Shown here in pieces: positions 7,876-17,201 of a stretch of DNA of 63,377 nt. The stretch comes from JAJXYN01 sp964532735. GTDB lineage: Bacteria; Patescibacteriota; Patescibacteriia; JAGPKW01. The notes beneath the pieces are model-generated. The model saw only the letters and a list, made by a program, of their open reading frames with translations. It was not told where the DNA came from and did no database searches. The DNA lies in assembly GCA_964532735.1 (NCBI GenBank), contig CAZHKK010000001.1, positions 1-63,377 on the forward strand. Reading direction: 5' to 3'. Numbering within the stretch: position 1 is the first letter of the stretch; every line of letters starts with the position of its first letter. A program made the position numbers and the translations under genes.

Positions 7876-10827
7876 TTATTCTTTAAACTCACAAATATCT
7901 CTAAAATCACAGAATTTGCAAAGGGGACTAGGCTTTGGTTCAAAATTGTTTTCTCTAATTTCTTCTATCCAAGTAATTATATTAGTTTTTAGTTTACTTA
8001 TCTGTTCATCTGTACCAAGAAAGGAAACTTTAGAATTATCATCAAGATAATAAAAAGTAAGCTTAGATGGCTTTAATCCAAGAACTTGTTCAGCAGCTAT
8101 TTGATAAATCATAAGCTGATCCTTTTTTACATCTTTTTCATCTTTACCGCTTCCAGTTTTATAATCAATAATTTCGCAAGTACCATCTGGCAAAATATCA
8201 ACTCTATCTATTTTACCTTTCATAAAATAATCACCTACTCTAATATTAAAAGGTTGTTCTAAAGAATGAGGAATTATTAAATTATTTTTAAGTTCTGAAT
8301 AAAAATTCTTTAAAGAATTTTTTCCTTTTTCATAATATTCTTGCTTTTGTTTATCGCTATCATACCATTCATCAATAAATTTATCGTCATAAATCTTTAA
8401 NNNNNNNNNNNNNNNNNNNNNNNNNNNNNNNNNNNNNNNNNNNNNNNNNNNNNNNNNNNNNNNNNNNNNNNNNNNNNNNNNNNNNNNNNNNNNNNNNNNN
8501 TTTAATCTCTTATAAAATTCCTCTAATGTACCATGCATACTTTGACCATAGCTAAAAACAGGTCTTCCTGTGGACATCGGAATCCTTAATATATATTGAT
8601 ATTTATATTGTAATGGACAATTTTTATAGCCTTCTAATTGAGTAAATGAATATTTATCATAATGATAATAATTTATTTTTTCTTTATTTTCTTTTGCTAC
8701 ATTATCGAAAGATAAAAAATTAATACCTAATTTATCTTTTATTGAACTATCCTGTTTATATTGTATAGCTAGATCTTCTACATCTATCTCCAATTCTTTT
8801 AATTCTTCCATAAATCTAGAAAGTTTTTTCTTTTGTTTTCCACCATAATCATCACTACTAGTAAAAAATAACCCTTTTTTAGCTCTGGTCATAGCAACAT
8901 AAAACAATCTTCTTTCCTCTTCAAGATGAGGATCTCCGTCATAAATAATTTCTTTATCCCCTATTAAATCCAAAGGGATTTCTATTGGATCACTTTTTTC
9001 AATAACAGGAAATTTCCTATCCACCATGTTTACAACGAAAACATATTTAAATTCTAATCCTTTAGATGAATGAACTGTCATTATTTTAACAGTATCAGGA
9101 TCTTGCTCTTCAGTAGCAAGAGCGCCTTGATCGCCAGACTCTAAAATTAAATCTATATATTCTAAAAAATGAGGCAAAGTAATATCATAATTACTATCTT
9201 CAAATTTTTCCACAATACCAGCAAATTTATTAATATAAGATATTTCTTTTTGTGCCATTTTCTTAGTTAAATCAGCGGCTATACCATAATCCACAAGAAA
9301 ATGTTTAATCAAAGAACGCACACTTTCTCTAGTAGATAAATTCGTATGTTTTTCTATTAAAGTTATAATTCTTTCTAACTTTTCTTTTAAAGATAATGTA
9401 AAATTCATACCAGAAGCATTTTTACAAATATCAAAAACAGATTTTGAATATTTATTAACATTAAATAAAATATTAATAATTTCTTTTTTTTCAATACCAA
9501 AAATAGGCATAGATAAAACTCTATACATAGAAGCATTATCAAAATTTTTATCTAACAATCTCAAATAAGCTAATAAATCTAGAATAATATCTTTAGAATA
9601 AAGCCCAGTAGAAGCCATAAATTCATTAGGAATATTATTAATAGACAATAAATTATTAAAAATCTTAGCAGAAGAATTAGACCTAACAAGTATTGCAAAA
9701 TCTCCAAAAGAAATATCTGAATTTTCTTGTTTTATTTCTAATATTCTATTAATAACACTTTTAACTTCATTTTCTAAAGTAAGCGAATGAATATGTTCAA
9801 TAATAGCTTGAGCAGGATTTCCAGCAACTAATTTTTTACATAAACCAATTTTAGTCTCCAATCTATTTGGATCATTTTGTTTAATAAAAGAATATGAAAC
9901 ATCAAGTATATCTTGTGCAGATCTATAATTTTTAGTTAAAAGTATTTCTGTAGAATTAGGATAATCATTTTTAAAATTCAAAATATTAGACAAAGAAGCA
10001 CCTCTGAATTTATAAATAGCTTGATCATCATCACCCACAACAGTAATATTATTATTTGGTTCGGCTAAAATCTTAATTAGTTGATATTGATTAAAATTAG
10101 TATCTTGAAATTCATCAATTAAAATATATTTGAATTTTTCTCTATATTTATTTAAAATAAATTGTCTAGTCTTAAATAATTTTAAAGTATTATTAATAAG
10201 ACCACCAAAATCCATTAAATTATTTTCTGCTAATATTTTTTCATACAATTCATAAGATTTAGCAATTTCATTTATTCTAAGAATTTCATCGTCAGTTAAA
10301 TTTTCTGATGATTTTAATTTTTTTGCATAATTTAAATATTGCTCGGGTTCTATACCCTCATCTTTTAATCTACTAAAATGTTTAATCATTGCAGATATAA
10401 ATTTAGTAGGATTACCTATGGGTTTATAATATTTAAGAAAATCAAATCTATCAAAATACTTTCTTATTAATATCCACTGATCAGTCTCTGTCAATAATTT
10501 ATAATCATTAGATAATCCAATATCTAAAGCATGTTGTTTTAATATTTTATCACAAAAAGAATGAAATGTAGTAATCCAAAGATCTACAAAACCCATAGGC
10601 AATAACAAATCTACTCTTTCTTCCATTTCACGAGCAGCTTTTTCTGTAAAAGTTAACGCTAAAACTTCATCTGGTTTTATACCTTTTTCTAGAATTAAAT
10701 AAGCCATTCTTTTTGTAAGAACAGTTGTCTTGCCAGTTCCAGCACCAGCAACAATCATAAGAGGACCATTTTCAAAAACAACAGCCTTTTTTTGTTCTTC
10801 ATTTAAACCTTCCAATAAATCACTCAT
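7876..10827 (-). CDS. UvrD/PcrA-type helicase fused to a PD-(D/E)XK nuclease (contains a scaffold gap)
   Basis: Superfamily 1A DNA helicase for DNA repair or recombination. All motifs are visible: Walker A AGAGTGKTTVLTKR near residue 28, Walker B LIDEFQDTNFNQYQLI, VGDDDQAIYKFRGA, LTKNYRSAQ, KIMTVHSSKGLEFKYV and RRLFYVAMTRAKKG. The C-terminal part is a RecB-like nuclease (CEIIDYKTGSGKDEKD carries the D..K active site) with a Cys in GYKNCPLQY and a terminal CKFCDFRDIC. Together these could hold a 4Fe-4S cluster as in AddB. A run of 100 N (8401-8500) removes about 33 residues between the helicase and nuclease, but the frame is the same on both sides. It may replace RecBCD/AddAB in this reduced genome (inference). 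Confidence 0.92.
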   Translation of the reverse strand: MSDLLEGLNEEQKKAVVFENGPLMIVAGAGTGKTTVLTKRMAYLILEKGIKPDEVLALTFTEKAAREMEERVDLLLPMGFVDLWITTFHSFCDKILKQHALDIGLSNDYKLLTETDQWILIRKYFDRFDFLKYYKPIGNPTKFISAMIKHFSRLKDEGIEPEQYLNYAKKLKSSENLTDDEILRINEIAKSYELYEKILAENNLMDFGGLINNTLKLFKTRQFILNKYREKFKYILIDEFQDTNFNQYQLIKILAEPNNNITVVGDDDQAIYKFRGASLSNILNFKNDYPNSTEILLTKNYRSAQDILDVSYSFIKQNDPNRLETKIGLCKKLVAGNPAQAIIEHIHSLTLENEVKSVINRILEIKQENSDISFGDFAILVRSNSSAKIFNNLLSINNIPNEFMASTGLYSKDIILDLLAYLRLLDKNFDNASMYRVLSMPIFGIEKKEIINILFNVNKYSKSVFDICKNASGMNFTLSLKEKLERIITLIEKHTNLSTRESVRSLIKHFLVDYGIAADLTKKMAQKEISYINKFAGIVEKFEDSNYDITLPHFLEYIDLILESGDQGALATEEQDPDTVKIMTVHSSKGLEFKYVFVVNMVDRKFPVIEKSDPIEIPLDLIGDKEIIYDGDPHLEEERRLFYVAMTRAKKGLFFTSSDDYGGKQKKKLSRFMEELKELEIDVEDLAIQYKQDSSIKDKLGINFLSFDNVAKENKEKINYYHYDKYSFTQLEGYKNCPLQYKYQYILRIPMSTGRPVFSYGQSMHGTLEEFYKRLXXXXXXXXXXXXXXXXXXXXXXXXXXXXXXXXXXLKIYDDKFIDEWYDSDKQKQEYYEKGKNSLKNFYSELKNNLIIPHSLEQPFNIRVGDYFMKGKIDRVDILPDGTCEIIDYKTGSGKDEKDVKKDQLMIYQIAAEQVLGLKPSKLTFYYLDDNSKVSFLGTDEQISKLKTNIITWIEEIRENNFEPKPSPLCKFCDFRDICEFKE
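8401..8500. other. Scaffold gap of 100 N inside the helicase-nuclease gene
   Basis: Exactly 100 unknown bases. The flanks show no long duplicated end, so real sequence is probably missing. The reading frame continues through a gap of 100 bases, and related proteins usually have a variable linker of a few dozen residues at this place. Confidence 0.95.
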
Positions 10828-10888
10828 TTTATATTTATAATGATATTATAAAATAATTATACATTAATATAAATTTAAAACAAATAAA

Positions 10889-10914
10889 AAATGTAGTTCC
10901 TAAAAACTACATTT
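10889..10914 (-). terminator. Intrinsic terminator of the small gene at 10922-11161
   Basis: Ten-bp arms (10889-10898 and 10905-10914) with a 6-nt loop and a T-rich tail on the minus strand. Confidence 0.75.
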
Positions 10915-10921
10915 GGCAATA

Positions 10922-11161
10922 TTAAAAACCACAATCTTTTAATATTTTTTTTAATAAATCATTCATTTCATTTGACAAAGAAGATACTTTTCTAAAATAA
11001 AAAATTATTTTAAGAACGCTTCTTTCTTTTATTGCGTCATCAATATCTTGATTTAAAAAACATTTTGGAATTTCATTTTTTATAGACTTTAAATAATCCT
11101 CAGATAATTTTAATCTAGGAATATTTAAACACTTATTAGACATCGGCAAAAAACCATTCAT
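10922..11161 (-). CDS. Hypothetical small protein, 79 aa
   Basis: I do not recognise it. An in-frame ATG lies at 11176, but the ATG at 11161 has a perfect GGAGG SD 8 nt upstream, and the upstream ATG overlaps that SD. The product (MNGFLPMSNKCLNIPRL...) is Lys- and Leu-rich, probably helical and cytoplasmic, with Cys residues in SNKCLN and KCFLNQ and a terminal KDCGF. A plausible promoter lies upstream on the minus strand (TTGCTT 11212-11217, 17 bp, TATTTT 11189-11194), and a terminator follows. It is a stand-alone unit between the helicase and tatD, similar in organisation to the small genes at 2837, 7431 and 58152. Confidence 0.65.
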   Translation of the reverse strand: MNGFLPMSNKCLNIPRLKLSEDYLKSIKNEIPKCFLNQDIDDAIKERSVLKIIFYFRKVSSLSNEMNDLLKKILKDCGF

Positions 11162-11224
11162 ATTAAAAACCTCCATTAATATTTTTATAAAATAACATAT
11201 TCATACAAAAAAAGCAATACATAA

Positions 11225-11980
11225 TCAAAAATTAAAAAATTTTTCAGCATTTAAAGATGTTGCTTTTTCTACTTCGTTTAATGTTAAATTTTTTATTTCT
11301 GCTATTTTTTCAGCTACAAAACCAACATATTCTGGTTTATTTTGCTTTCCTCTAAATTGTTGAGGTGTTAAATATGGACCATCGGTTTCAATCATAATTT
11401 TATCAATAGAAATATTAGAAACAACTTCTAATATTTTTTTATCAATATTTTTAAAAGTAATCAAACCAGTAAAAGAAACTATACCACCCATATTTATAAC
11501 CTTATTAGCAAATTCTATATTTTCAGAAAAACAATGTATTACGAATTTTAAATTTTTATAATTATTTAAAATACATAAAACATCTTCCTCTGCATCTCTC
11601 GTGTGTATTATAACTGGTTTATTATATTCAACAGCAAGATTTAATTGTTTAATGAATAAATCTTTCTGAGCATCTTTATCAAAATCTGAATAATGATAAT
11701 CCAAACCAATCTCCCCAATAGCAACACATTTTTTATCATTAACTAACGTTTCTATTTTATTTATTGATTCATTATCAATATTATTAACATCTTCTGGATG
11801 TAATCCAACAGCAAAATAAACATTATTGTATTTTTCTGATAATTTTTGAGATCTAAAATTAGAATCAAAATTAGAACCTGGATTAATTATTTTATCGACT
11901 TTAAAAAATTCAGACGAATTAATAATTTCATCCAATTCTTTATCTTTATAAAAATCTAAATGGCAATGAGTATCAATCAT
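11225..11980 (-). CDS. tatD: TatD family metal-dependent DNase
   Basis: Amidohydrolase-fold 3'-5' exonuclease family. In 251 residues the metal ligands are all visible: the N-terminal IDTHCHLDF, GEIGLDYHY, PVIIHTRDAEED, FVIHCFSE, and the IETDGPYLTP near residue 200. The length is that of a typical TatD/YcfH protein. The stop lies 2 bp from the rsmI reading frame on the same strand, so it sits in an operon with rsmI and the upstream AI-2E permease. The exact substrate cannot be told from sequence; YcfH-type homologues differ in specificity. Confidence 0.92.
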   Translation of the reverse strand: MIDTHCHLDFYKDKELDEIINSSEFFKVDKIINPGSNFDSNFRSQKLSEKYNNVYFAVGLHPEDVNNIDNESINKIETLVNDKKCVAIGEIGLDYHYSDFDKDAQKDLFIKQLNLAVEYNKPVIIHTRDAEEDVLCILNNYKNLKFVIHCFSENIEFANKVINMGGIVSFTGLITFKNIDKKILEVVSNISIDKIMIETDGPYLTPQQFRGKQNKPEYVGFVAEKIAEIKNLTLNEVEKATSLNAEKFFNF

Positions 11981-11982
11981 AA

Positions 11983-12666
11983 TTATGTTTTATCAATTAT
12001 TACAACAAATTCTCCTTTTACTGGATCTTGCAATAATTTTTCTCTAACTTCCTGCACCGTGCCATAATAATAACTTTCAAACATTTTTGTCAATTCTCTA
12101 GCTACAAAAATTTTTCTATCTAATTGCTCTTTTTCTGTAAAAATTTTTTCAATTTGATCTAATAATTTCAAAATTCTATAACAAGATTCATAAAAACATG
12201 AAACCGTAGAATTGTTATCACAAATATTTCTGATAAATTTTTCTCTCCCATTTTTATTTGGGATAAAACCAAGAAAGCTAAAACTAGATAAATTAAAACC
12301 AGAAACAGACAAAGCCGAAACAACAGCGCTAGGACCAGGAATTGGAAAAATTTTAATTTCTGACAATTCCTCACGTATTTTATTAATTAAAACAAAACCT
12401 GGATCAGAAATACAAGGAGTTCCAGCATCAGTAACAAGAGCTAAATCATCACCTCTTTTTAACATATTAATAATTTCATCAATTTTAACAATATTACTAT
12501 GTTGATGATAGCTAATTAATTTATTCTTAATATTATAATGAGATAATAAAGTCTGAGTATGACGAGTATCTTCACATAAAATACAAGAAACGGACTTTAA
12601 AATATTTAAAGCCCGTAAAGTAATATCATCTAGATTTCCTATTGGAGTTGCTACTATATAAAGCAT
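11983..12666 (-). CDS. rsmI: 16S rRNA (cytidine-1402-2'-O)-methyltransferase
   Basis: Tetrapyrrole-methylase-fold SAM enzyme that methylates the 2'-O of C1402 in 16S rRNA. The N-terminal MLYIVATPIGNLDDITLRAL is diagnostic, followed by CEDTRHTQTLL, TDAGTPCISDPG and PIPGPSAVVSAL. The frame extends to a TTG at 12678, but the ATG at 12666 fits the family N-terminus exactly and removes the overlap with the upstream gene, leaving a 1-bp gap. That gives 227 residues. Operon with the AI-2E permease and tatD. Confidence 0.94.
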   Translation of the reverse strand: MLYIVATPIGNLDDITLRALNILKSVSCILCEDTRHTQTLLSHYNIKNKLISYHQHSNIVKIDEIINMLKRGDDLALVTDAGTPCISDPGFVLINKIREELSEIKIFPIPGPSAVVSALSVSGFNLSSFSFLGFIPNKNGREKFIRNICDNNSTVSCFYESCYRILKLLDQIEKIFTEKEQLDRKIFVARELTKMFESYYYGTVQEVREKLLQDPVKGEFVVIIDKT

Positions 12667-12667
12667 A

Positions 12668-13768
12668 TTATTTATCAAAAACTTTTATTTCTTCTTCAAC
12701 ATCTTCTTTTTTCTTAAAAATACCATCTTGTTCTAAATGAAATAATTCAGTAGCTATTAATTGTAATATAGCAGCCAAAGGAACGGCTAATAAAGCTCCC
12801 ACAAAACCAGCAACTTTAACACCAATCATAATAACAACTATAACAACAATAGGGTTCAAACCAACGGACTTTTTCATAACTCTAGGAACAATAAAATGAT
12901 TTTCCATTTGTTGTATTAATGCATACATAATAGTAACAGCTATACCTTTAACTGGGGATTGTGTAAACGCTATAAATATAGCAGGAACTGCACCAATAAT
13001 AGGACCAATATAAGGTATAGTTTCTGTAATAGCTGCAAGCAAACCAAGTAATAAAGAATAATTTACTCCCATTATAACCAAAGATATATAAGACATTGTT
13101 CCTATAATAAGACTTAAAGATAATTGTCCCTTAAACCAACCCCCTACTATATTTTGTATTTTTACCATAAGATTCAAAGCATAATGATGCCATTTTTTTG
13201 GAACCAAAGCCTTTACTAATCTCATAGAACCATTTTCTTCCATTGTCATATAAAACGTTATAACTAAAGTTATAAAAAAGAATGTAAATCCAGAAATTAT
13301 ATTACTAAAAGATTGAAAAATACCAGTATTTCCAGTTTGTAATTTAGATATTGCGCCTTTTGCAAAACCTAAAACATAATTTTTTAAAGCATCTTGAACA
13401 GCAATAGATTGTATACCTTCAAATTTACCTGCTAACATTTGATAAAAATAAGGCAATTTATCTATTAATGTTCTAAATTCCTTTACTATAGCTGGAAATA
13501 ACATCCCAACTACTAAAGAAAATATACCTATAATACCTATATAAACAATAAGAATTCCAACCCATCTTGGAAGTTTCTTTTTTTTATGAATAAGATCAAC
13601 AAACGGACTTATTGCAGTAGTTAAAAAAATAGAGATAAGAAGCATACCAACAATATCTCTTATTAAAAACAAAAAAGCAAATCCAAAAATAAATAAAATT
13701 GCTTTCATAATTAAATTATAAGATATATCTATCTTTATAACATTATTATTTTCTTTTTCTCCAAACAT
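12668..13768 (-). CDS. AI-2E family transporter (PerM-like permease)
   Basis: Polytopic membrane protein of 366 residues with about seven or eight hydrophobic helices and the family's central soluble region. The C-terminal half has the characteristic TETIPYIGPIIGAVPAIFIA and GVKVAGFVGALLAVPLAAI segments. Family members include the AI-2 exporter TqsA and Na+/H+ antiporter-like proteins, so the substrate here is open. It ends 1 bp before rsmI, indicating co-transcription, and the acidic C-terminus (KKKEDVEEEIKVFDK) is cytoplasmic. Confidence 0.88.
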   Translation of the reverse strand: MFGEKENNNVIKIDISYNLIMKAILFIFGFAFLFLIRDIVGMLLISIFLTTAISPFVDLIHKKKKLPRWVGILIVYIGIIGIFSLVVGMLFPAIVKEFRTLIDKLPYFYQMLAGKFEGIQSIAVQDALKNYVLGFAKGAISKLQTGNTGIFQSFSNIISGFTFFFITLVITFYMTMEENGSMRLVKALVPKKWHHYALNLMVKIQNIVGGWFKGQLSLSLIIGTMSYISLVIMGVNYSLLLGLLAAITETIPYIGPIIGAVPAIFIAFTQSPVKGIAVTIMYALIQQMENHFIVPRVMKKSVGLNPIVVIVVIMIGVKVAGFVGALLAVPLAAILQLIATELFHLEQDGIFKKKEDVEEEIKVFDK

Positions 13769-13783
13769 AAAATTATATTTAAA

Positions 13784-15085
13784 TTATTGTTTTTTTAACA
13801 ATTCTTTAAATTTAGCATCATTTTTATATGGACCAATAATCGCCAAATTTAATTTATCAAAATTTATAACTCTTTTTATTGTATCATTAATTTCTTGAAA
13901 TGTAATCTTGTTTATAATTTCTTTTTTTTCAGAAGAAGTAATAATTTTATTTTGCAACAAATATTGTCTTCCATAAAATTCTGCAATATTTGATGTATCT
14001 TCTAATGCAACATCCATCCTTCCTTTTATAATAGATTTTGCCTTTTTTAGTTCGTCTTCAGTAATACCATTTATTAAAACTTCTCTTAGCTCTTTTTTAA
14101 TTAACTCTATTGCCTCATATATTCTATTTTTATCTAAACCAGCATTTATAGAAAATAAACCACAATCTTGATATCTATCCATCGAAGAATAAATATTATA
14201 ACAAAGACTTTCTTTTTCTCTTATGTTTATAAACAATCGAGAACTCATACATTCTCCAAAAATAGCAGAGAATAAAGATAACGAATAAATTTCTTTATCA
14301 AAATAAGAAAAAGCTGGGAATCCCATTTTTAAGTAAGCTTGCTCACTATCTTTAAAATTTAACACAAAATTAGAAGATATATTATTTAAATCCCTACTGA
14401 TTCCTGTTCTTAATTTTTCAATATCAAAAGACCTTTTCCCTTTTATTTTAAAATTAAAATTATTTTTAATTAAACTCAATACATTATCTTCTTCAAAATT
14501 ACCAACCACACAAACAAAAGCATTAGAAGCAAAATAATGAGAATTTTTATATTGAATAATCTGATCTCTAGAAAAAGATTTAATATTATTTTCTGAACCA
14601 ATAATTAATTGCCCAAGTTTATCTTTTTCTCCAAAAACTAATTGTTCAAAAATATCTTCAATATAATATTCCGGTAAATCCTCATATTTTTTTATTTCTT
14701 GTATTATAACACCCTTCTCTCTTTCTATGTCATTAATATCAAATTTAGAATTACAAATCATATCTCCAAGAATTTCAATATTTTTTTCAATATCATCCTT
14801 GCTACTTTTTACATAATAAGCAGTCATATCTTTTGAAGTATAAGCATTATAAATAGCCCCCATATTATCTAGTTCTTCACTTAAAATAAAAGTATTTAAA
14901 CGTTTTTCTGTACCTTTAAACATCATATGTTCTATAAAATGAGATATACCATTATCATTTTCTGATTCATATCTAGAACCAACAGGAAAATAAATAATAA
15001 CATTTACAGTATCAACATTATCAACTTTTACAGTGATAAGATTTAAATCATTATCTAATTTTTGAATTTTATAATTATTTTGCAT
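13784..15085 (-). CDS. M16 family zinc metallopeptidase (processing peptidase-like)
   Basis: The inverted zinc motif HxxEH is present (SHFIEHMMFKGT near residue 50), with the downstream Glu in EREKGVIIQEIKKYED, and the C-terminal M16 domain has ESLCYNIYSSMDRYQDCGLF. The frame runs to 15178, but the upstream 31 codons are hydrophobic and unlike the family. The ATG at 15085 gives the normal M16 start (MQNNYKIQKLDNDLNLI) and 433 residues, the length of a PepR/YmxG-type peptidase. No signal peptide remains with this start. Substrate unknown; same strand as the permease gene, 15 bp upstream of it. Confidence 0.88.
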   Translation of the reverse strand: MQNNYKIQKLDNDLNLITVKVDNVDTVNVIIYFPVGSRYESENDNGISHFIEHMMFKGTEKRLNTFILSEELDNMGAIYNAYTSKDMTAYYVKSSKDDIEKNIEILGDMICNSKFDINDIEREKGVIIQEIKKYEDLPEYYIEDIFEQLVFGEKDKLGQLIIGSENNIKSFSRDQIIQYKNSHYFASNAFVCVVGNFEEDNVLSLIKNNFNFKIKGKRSFDIEKLRTGISRDLNNISSNFVLNFKDSEQAYLKMGFPAFSYFDKEIYSLSLFSAIFGECMSSRLFINIREKESLCYNIYSSMDRYQDCGLFSINAGLDKNRIYEAIELIKKELREVLINGITEDELKKAKSIIKGRMDVALEDTSNIAEFYGRQYLLQNKIITSSEKKEIINKITFQEINDTIKRVINFDKLNLAIIGPYKNDAKFKELLKKQ

Positions 15086-15167
15086 TATTTTTTTAACGTT
15101 AATTATTAACAATAATGTGCTCCAATTATACAATAAATAAACTTTTATACAAATAAAAAATTTAGGA

Positions 15168-16577
15168 TTAATTCCCAAATTTTTTAATAAAATATTCTTT
15201 TAATTCATTAATTTTTATTCTTTCTTGTTTCATAGTATCTCTATCTCTAACAGTAACAGCATAATCTTCCAAAGAATCAAAATCAAATGTTACACAATAA
15301 GGCGTACCGATTTCATCTTGTCTTCTATATCTTTTACCAACATTACCATTATCATCAAATTCACACATAAAATTCTTTTTTAATGTATCATAAATCTTTC
15401 TAGCACCAGCTTGTAATTCTTCTTTATTTTTTAATAATGGAAAAATAGCAACTTTAATAGGAGCTAACTCTTTATGAATTTTTAAAACAGTTCTGAAATC
15501 TTCTTTGCCATCATCAGAAACAATTTTTTCTTCAACTAAAGCATTATCTAAAAACATTAAAAATAATCTTCCAAGGCCAACTGATGTTTCCATAATATGA
15601 GGAATATATCTTTCGCTATTTGTTTGATCAAAATAATCAAGTTTTTCTCCAGAAAACTTAGAATGCTGACTCAAGTCCCAATCACCTCTTGCATGGATAC
15701 CTTCTATCTCTTTAAAACCACCCATACATTTATAATTATATTCTATATCATAAGCATCGGAAGCGTAATGAGCCAATTTTTCATGTTTATACCATCTAAT
15801 TTTTTCTTCAGAAATACCATATTCTAAATACCAATTCCATCTTATGTCTTTCCAATTTTCAAATAATTCTTTTGTATCTTTTGGATTATGAAAATATTGC
15901 ATTTCCATTTGTTCAAATTCTCTAGTTCTAAAAATAAATTGTCTAGCAACTATTTCATTTCTAAAAGCCTTACCAACTTGAGCAATACCAAAAGGAATTT
16001 TTGGATGAATACTATCCATTGTATTCTTATACTCTAAATAAATACCACCACAAGTTTCTGGTCTCAAATAAACAACATTTTCTTCACTCAAAGAATCTGT
16101 AGGAGAACCTATATTAGATTTAACCATAAGAGAAAAAACCTTAGCTTCTGTTAAATCTTTTCCTCCACAATTTTGGCAAACAAGTTTACCATCAATTCTA
16201 ATTTTATCTAATTCTTGATTTATAATATCAATTGGTTGTTTATCAGCATTTATTCCAAATTTTTCAAGCAAGTGATCCGCCCTCATTCTATATTTACAAG
16301 TTTTACAATCAACTTGTGGATCATTGAAACCCCCAACATGTCCAGAAGCTATCCATGTTTTAGGATGCATAAAAATAGCACTATCAAGCATTAAAACATC
16401 ATCTCTATATTGAACCATATATTTAATCCATGCATTTTTAATATTTTCTTTTAATAAAATACCATAATGCCCATAGTCATAAATAGCAGAAAATCCACCA
16501 TATATTTCAGAAGATGGAAAAACAAAACCTTTTCTTTTACAATAAGAAATAATATTATCCATTGAATTTTCAATCAT
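15168..16577 (-). CDS. glyS: Glycyl-tRNA synthetase, single-chain (alpha2) type
   Basis: Class II synthetase charging tRNA-Gly. The 469-residue chain has the archaeal/eukaryotic-like alpha2 architecture, not the GlyQ/GlyS pair: N-terminal SSEIYGGFSAIYDYGHYG, motif 2 GKAFRNEIVARQFIFRTREF, motif 3 ETSVGLGRLFLMFLD, and a C-terminal HGTP anticodon-binding domain (from about residue 370). A Zn-ribbon-like set of Cys (CKTCKYR, CQNCGGKD) sits in the insertion near 90-145. The start is an ATG at 16577 without an SD. Confidence 0.96.
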   Translation of the reverse strand: MIENSMDNIISYCKRKGFVFPSSEIYGGFSAIYDYGHYGILLKENIKNAWIKYMVQYRDDVLMLDSAIFMHPKTWIASGHVGGFNDPQVDCKTCKYRMRADHLLEKFGINADKQPIDIINQELDKIRIDGKLVCQNCGGKDLTEAKVFSLMVKSNIGSPTDSLSEENVVYLRPETCGGIYLEYKNTMDSIHPKIPFGIAQVGKAFRNEIVARQFIFRTREFEQMEMQYFHNPKDTKELFENWKDIRWNWYLEYGISEEKIRWYKHEKLAHYASDAYDIEYNYKCMGGFKEIEGIHARGDWDLSQHSKFSGEKLDYFDQTNSERYIPHIMETSVGLGRLFLMFLDNALVEEKIVSDDGKEDFRTVLKIHKELAPIKVAIFPLLKNKEELQAGARKIYDTLKKNFMCEFDDNGNVGKRYRRQDEIGTPYCVTFDFDSLEDYAVTVRDRDTMKQERIKINELKEYFIKKFGN

Positions 16578-16642
16578 AATCTAGCATTTTAAAATTTAAT
16601 CTCTTTTATTCTATTATACTTTAAATACAAAATCAAATAAAA

Positions 16643-16664
16643 AAACTCTTTTTTAAAAGAGTTT
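16643..16664 (-). terminator. Intrinsic terminator overlapping the rpmG stop
   Basis: Ten-bp perfect arms (16643-16652 and 16655-16664) with a very short loop and a T-rich tail on the minus strand. It overlaps the rpmG stop codon. Confidence 0.7.
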
Positions 16665-16818
16665 ATTTACCTTCTTTGTGTAATGTATGCTTTCTACAAA
16701 CTTTACAATATTTTTGCATTTCTAATCTGTTTTTTAACATTTTTTTATTCTTGTTTGAATGATAATTAACAGTTTTACAATCAGTGCAAGCTAAAGATAT
16801 CAAATTATCTTGTGACAT
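16663..16818 (-). CDS. rpmG: 50S ribosomal protein L33
   Basis: A 51-residue protein (MSQDNLISLACTDCKTVNYH...) with the two CxxC zinc-ribbon pairs of L33: CTDC at residues 11-14 and CKVC at 38-41, and the typical KYCKVCRKHTLHKE end. It lies between tRNA-Thr and glyS on the same strand, a common pairing of tRNA genes with rpmG. The promoter upstream of the tRNA probably drives both. No strong SD is visible. Confidence 0.93.
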   Translation of the reverse strand: MSQDNLISLACTDCKTVNYHSNKNKKMLKNRLEMQKYCKVCRKHTLHKEGK

Positions 16819-16895
16819 ATTCTTTTAGTTAATTCTTACAATTATAGCAAGTCAATAATGACTTTGACGGCCGAAGCCTAAAAGGCAAAGGACGG

Positions 16896-16968
16896 AGCCA
16901 GCGAAGGGACTCGAACCCCCGACCGACAGTTTACAAAACTGCAGCTCTACCAACTGAGCTACGCTGGC
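16896..16968 (-). tRNA. tRNA-Thr (anticodon TGT)
   Basis: The reverse strand folds into a standard cloverleaf: acceptor GCCAGCG/CGCTGGC (16962-16968 and 16897-16903), D arm GCTC-AGTTGGTA-GAGC, anticodon arm GCAGT-TTTGTAA-ACTGT with anticodon TGT, variable loop CGGTC and T arm with TTCGAGT. The discriminator base is T (16896). The following bases read CCG, so CCA is not encoded and must be added by the CCA-adding enzyme. Confidence 0.95.
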
Positions 16969-16987
16969 AATAAATTTCAATGAAAAC

Positions 16988-17016
16988 ATTATATATTATT
17001 TTTTAAAACTTGTAAA
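16988..17016 (-). promoter_or_regulatory. Promoter of tRNA-Thr and probably rpmG
   Basis: Reverse strand: TTTACA (17011-17016), 17-bp spacer, TATAAT (16988-16993). The predicted transcription start is a dozen or so bases before the tRNA 5' end. Confidence 0.75.
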
Positions 17017-17054
17017 GATTAAAAGAATTTATTTTTTTAAATTCTTTTAATCTT
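17015..17054. terminator. Long perfect hairpin, probable terminator of the gene at 17202
   Basis: Perfect 17-bp arms (17015-17031 and 17038-17054) around a 6-nt loop. It lies about 45 bp downstream of the 17202-18581 gene once the false gap is removed. The minus-strand tail is only moderately T-rich, so termination efficiency is uncertain. Confidence 0.55.
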
Positions 17055-17098
17055 ATTTAGATCAAATATTGATATTAATCCAAAGTTGGAAGATCCAT

Positions 17099-17198
17099 NN
17101 NNNNNNNNNNNNNNNNNNNNNNNNNNNNNNNNNNNNNNNNNNNNNNNNNNNNNNNNNNNNNNNNNNNNNNNNNNNNNNNNNNNNNNNNNNNNNNNNNN
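17099..17198. other. Scaffold gap of 100 N that is probably not a real gap
   Basis: The 27 bases before the gap (17072-17098) are identical to the 27 bases after it (17199-17225). The two contigs therefore overlap and the join was filled with N instead of merged. The gene on the right is complete, with its stop at 17202-17204. Confidence 0.9.
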
Positions 17199-17201
17199 AT
17201 A

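Noticed and set aside
7876..10827. Frameshift in the helicase-nuclease gene at the N run
   Set aside because: Both sides belong to the same frame with a 100-base gap and the domains on each side are in the expected order, so no frameshift has to be assumed.
12168..12505. Open frames on both strands inside rsmI
   Set aside because: They lie fully within the rsmI coding region, have no start signals and code for low-complexity hydrophobic peptides; they are shadows of the real gene.
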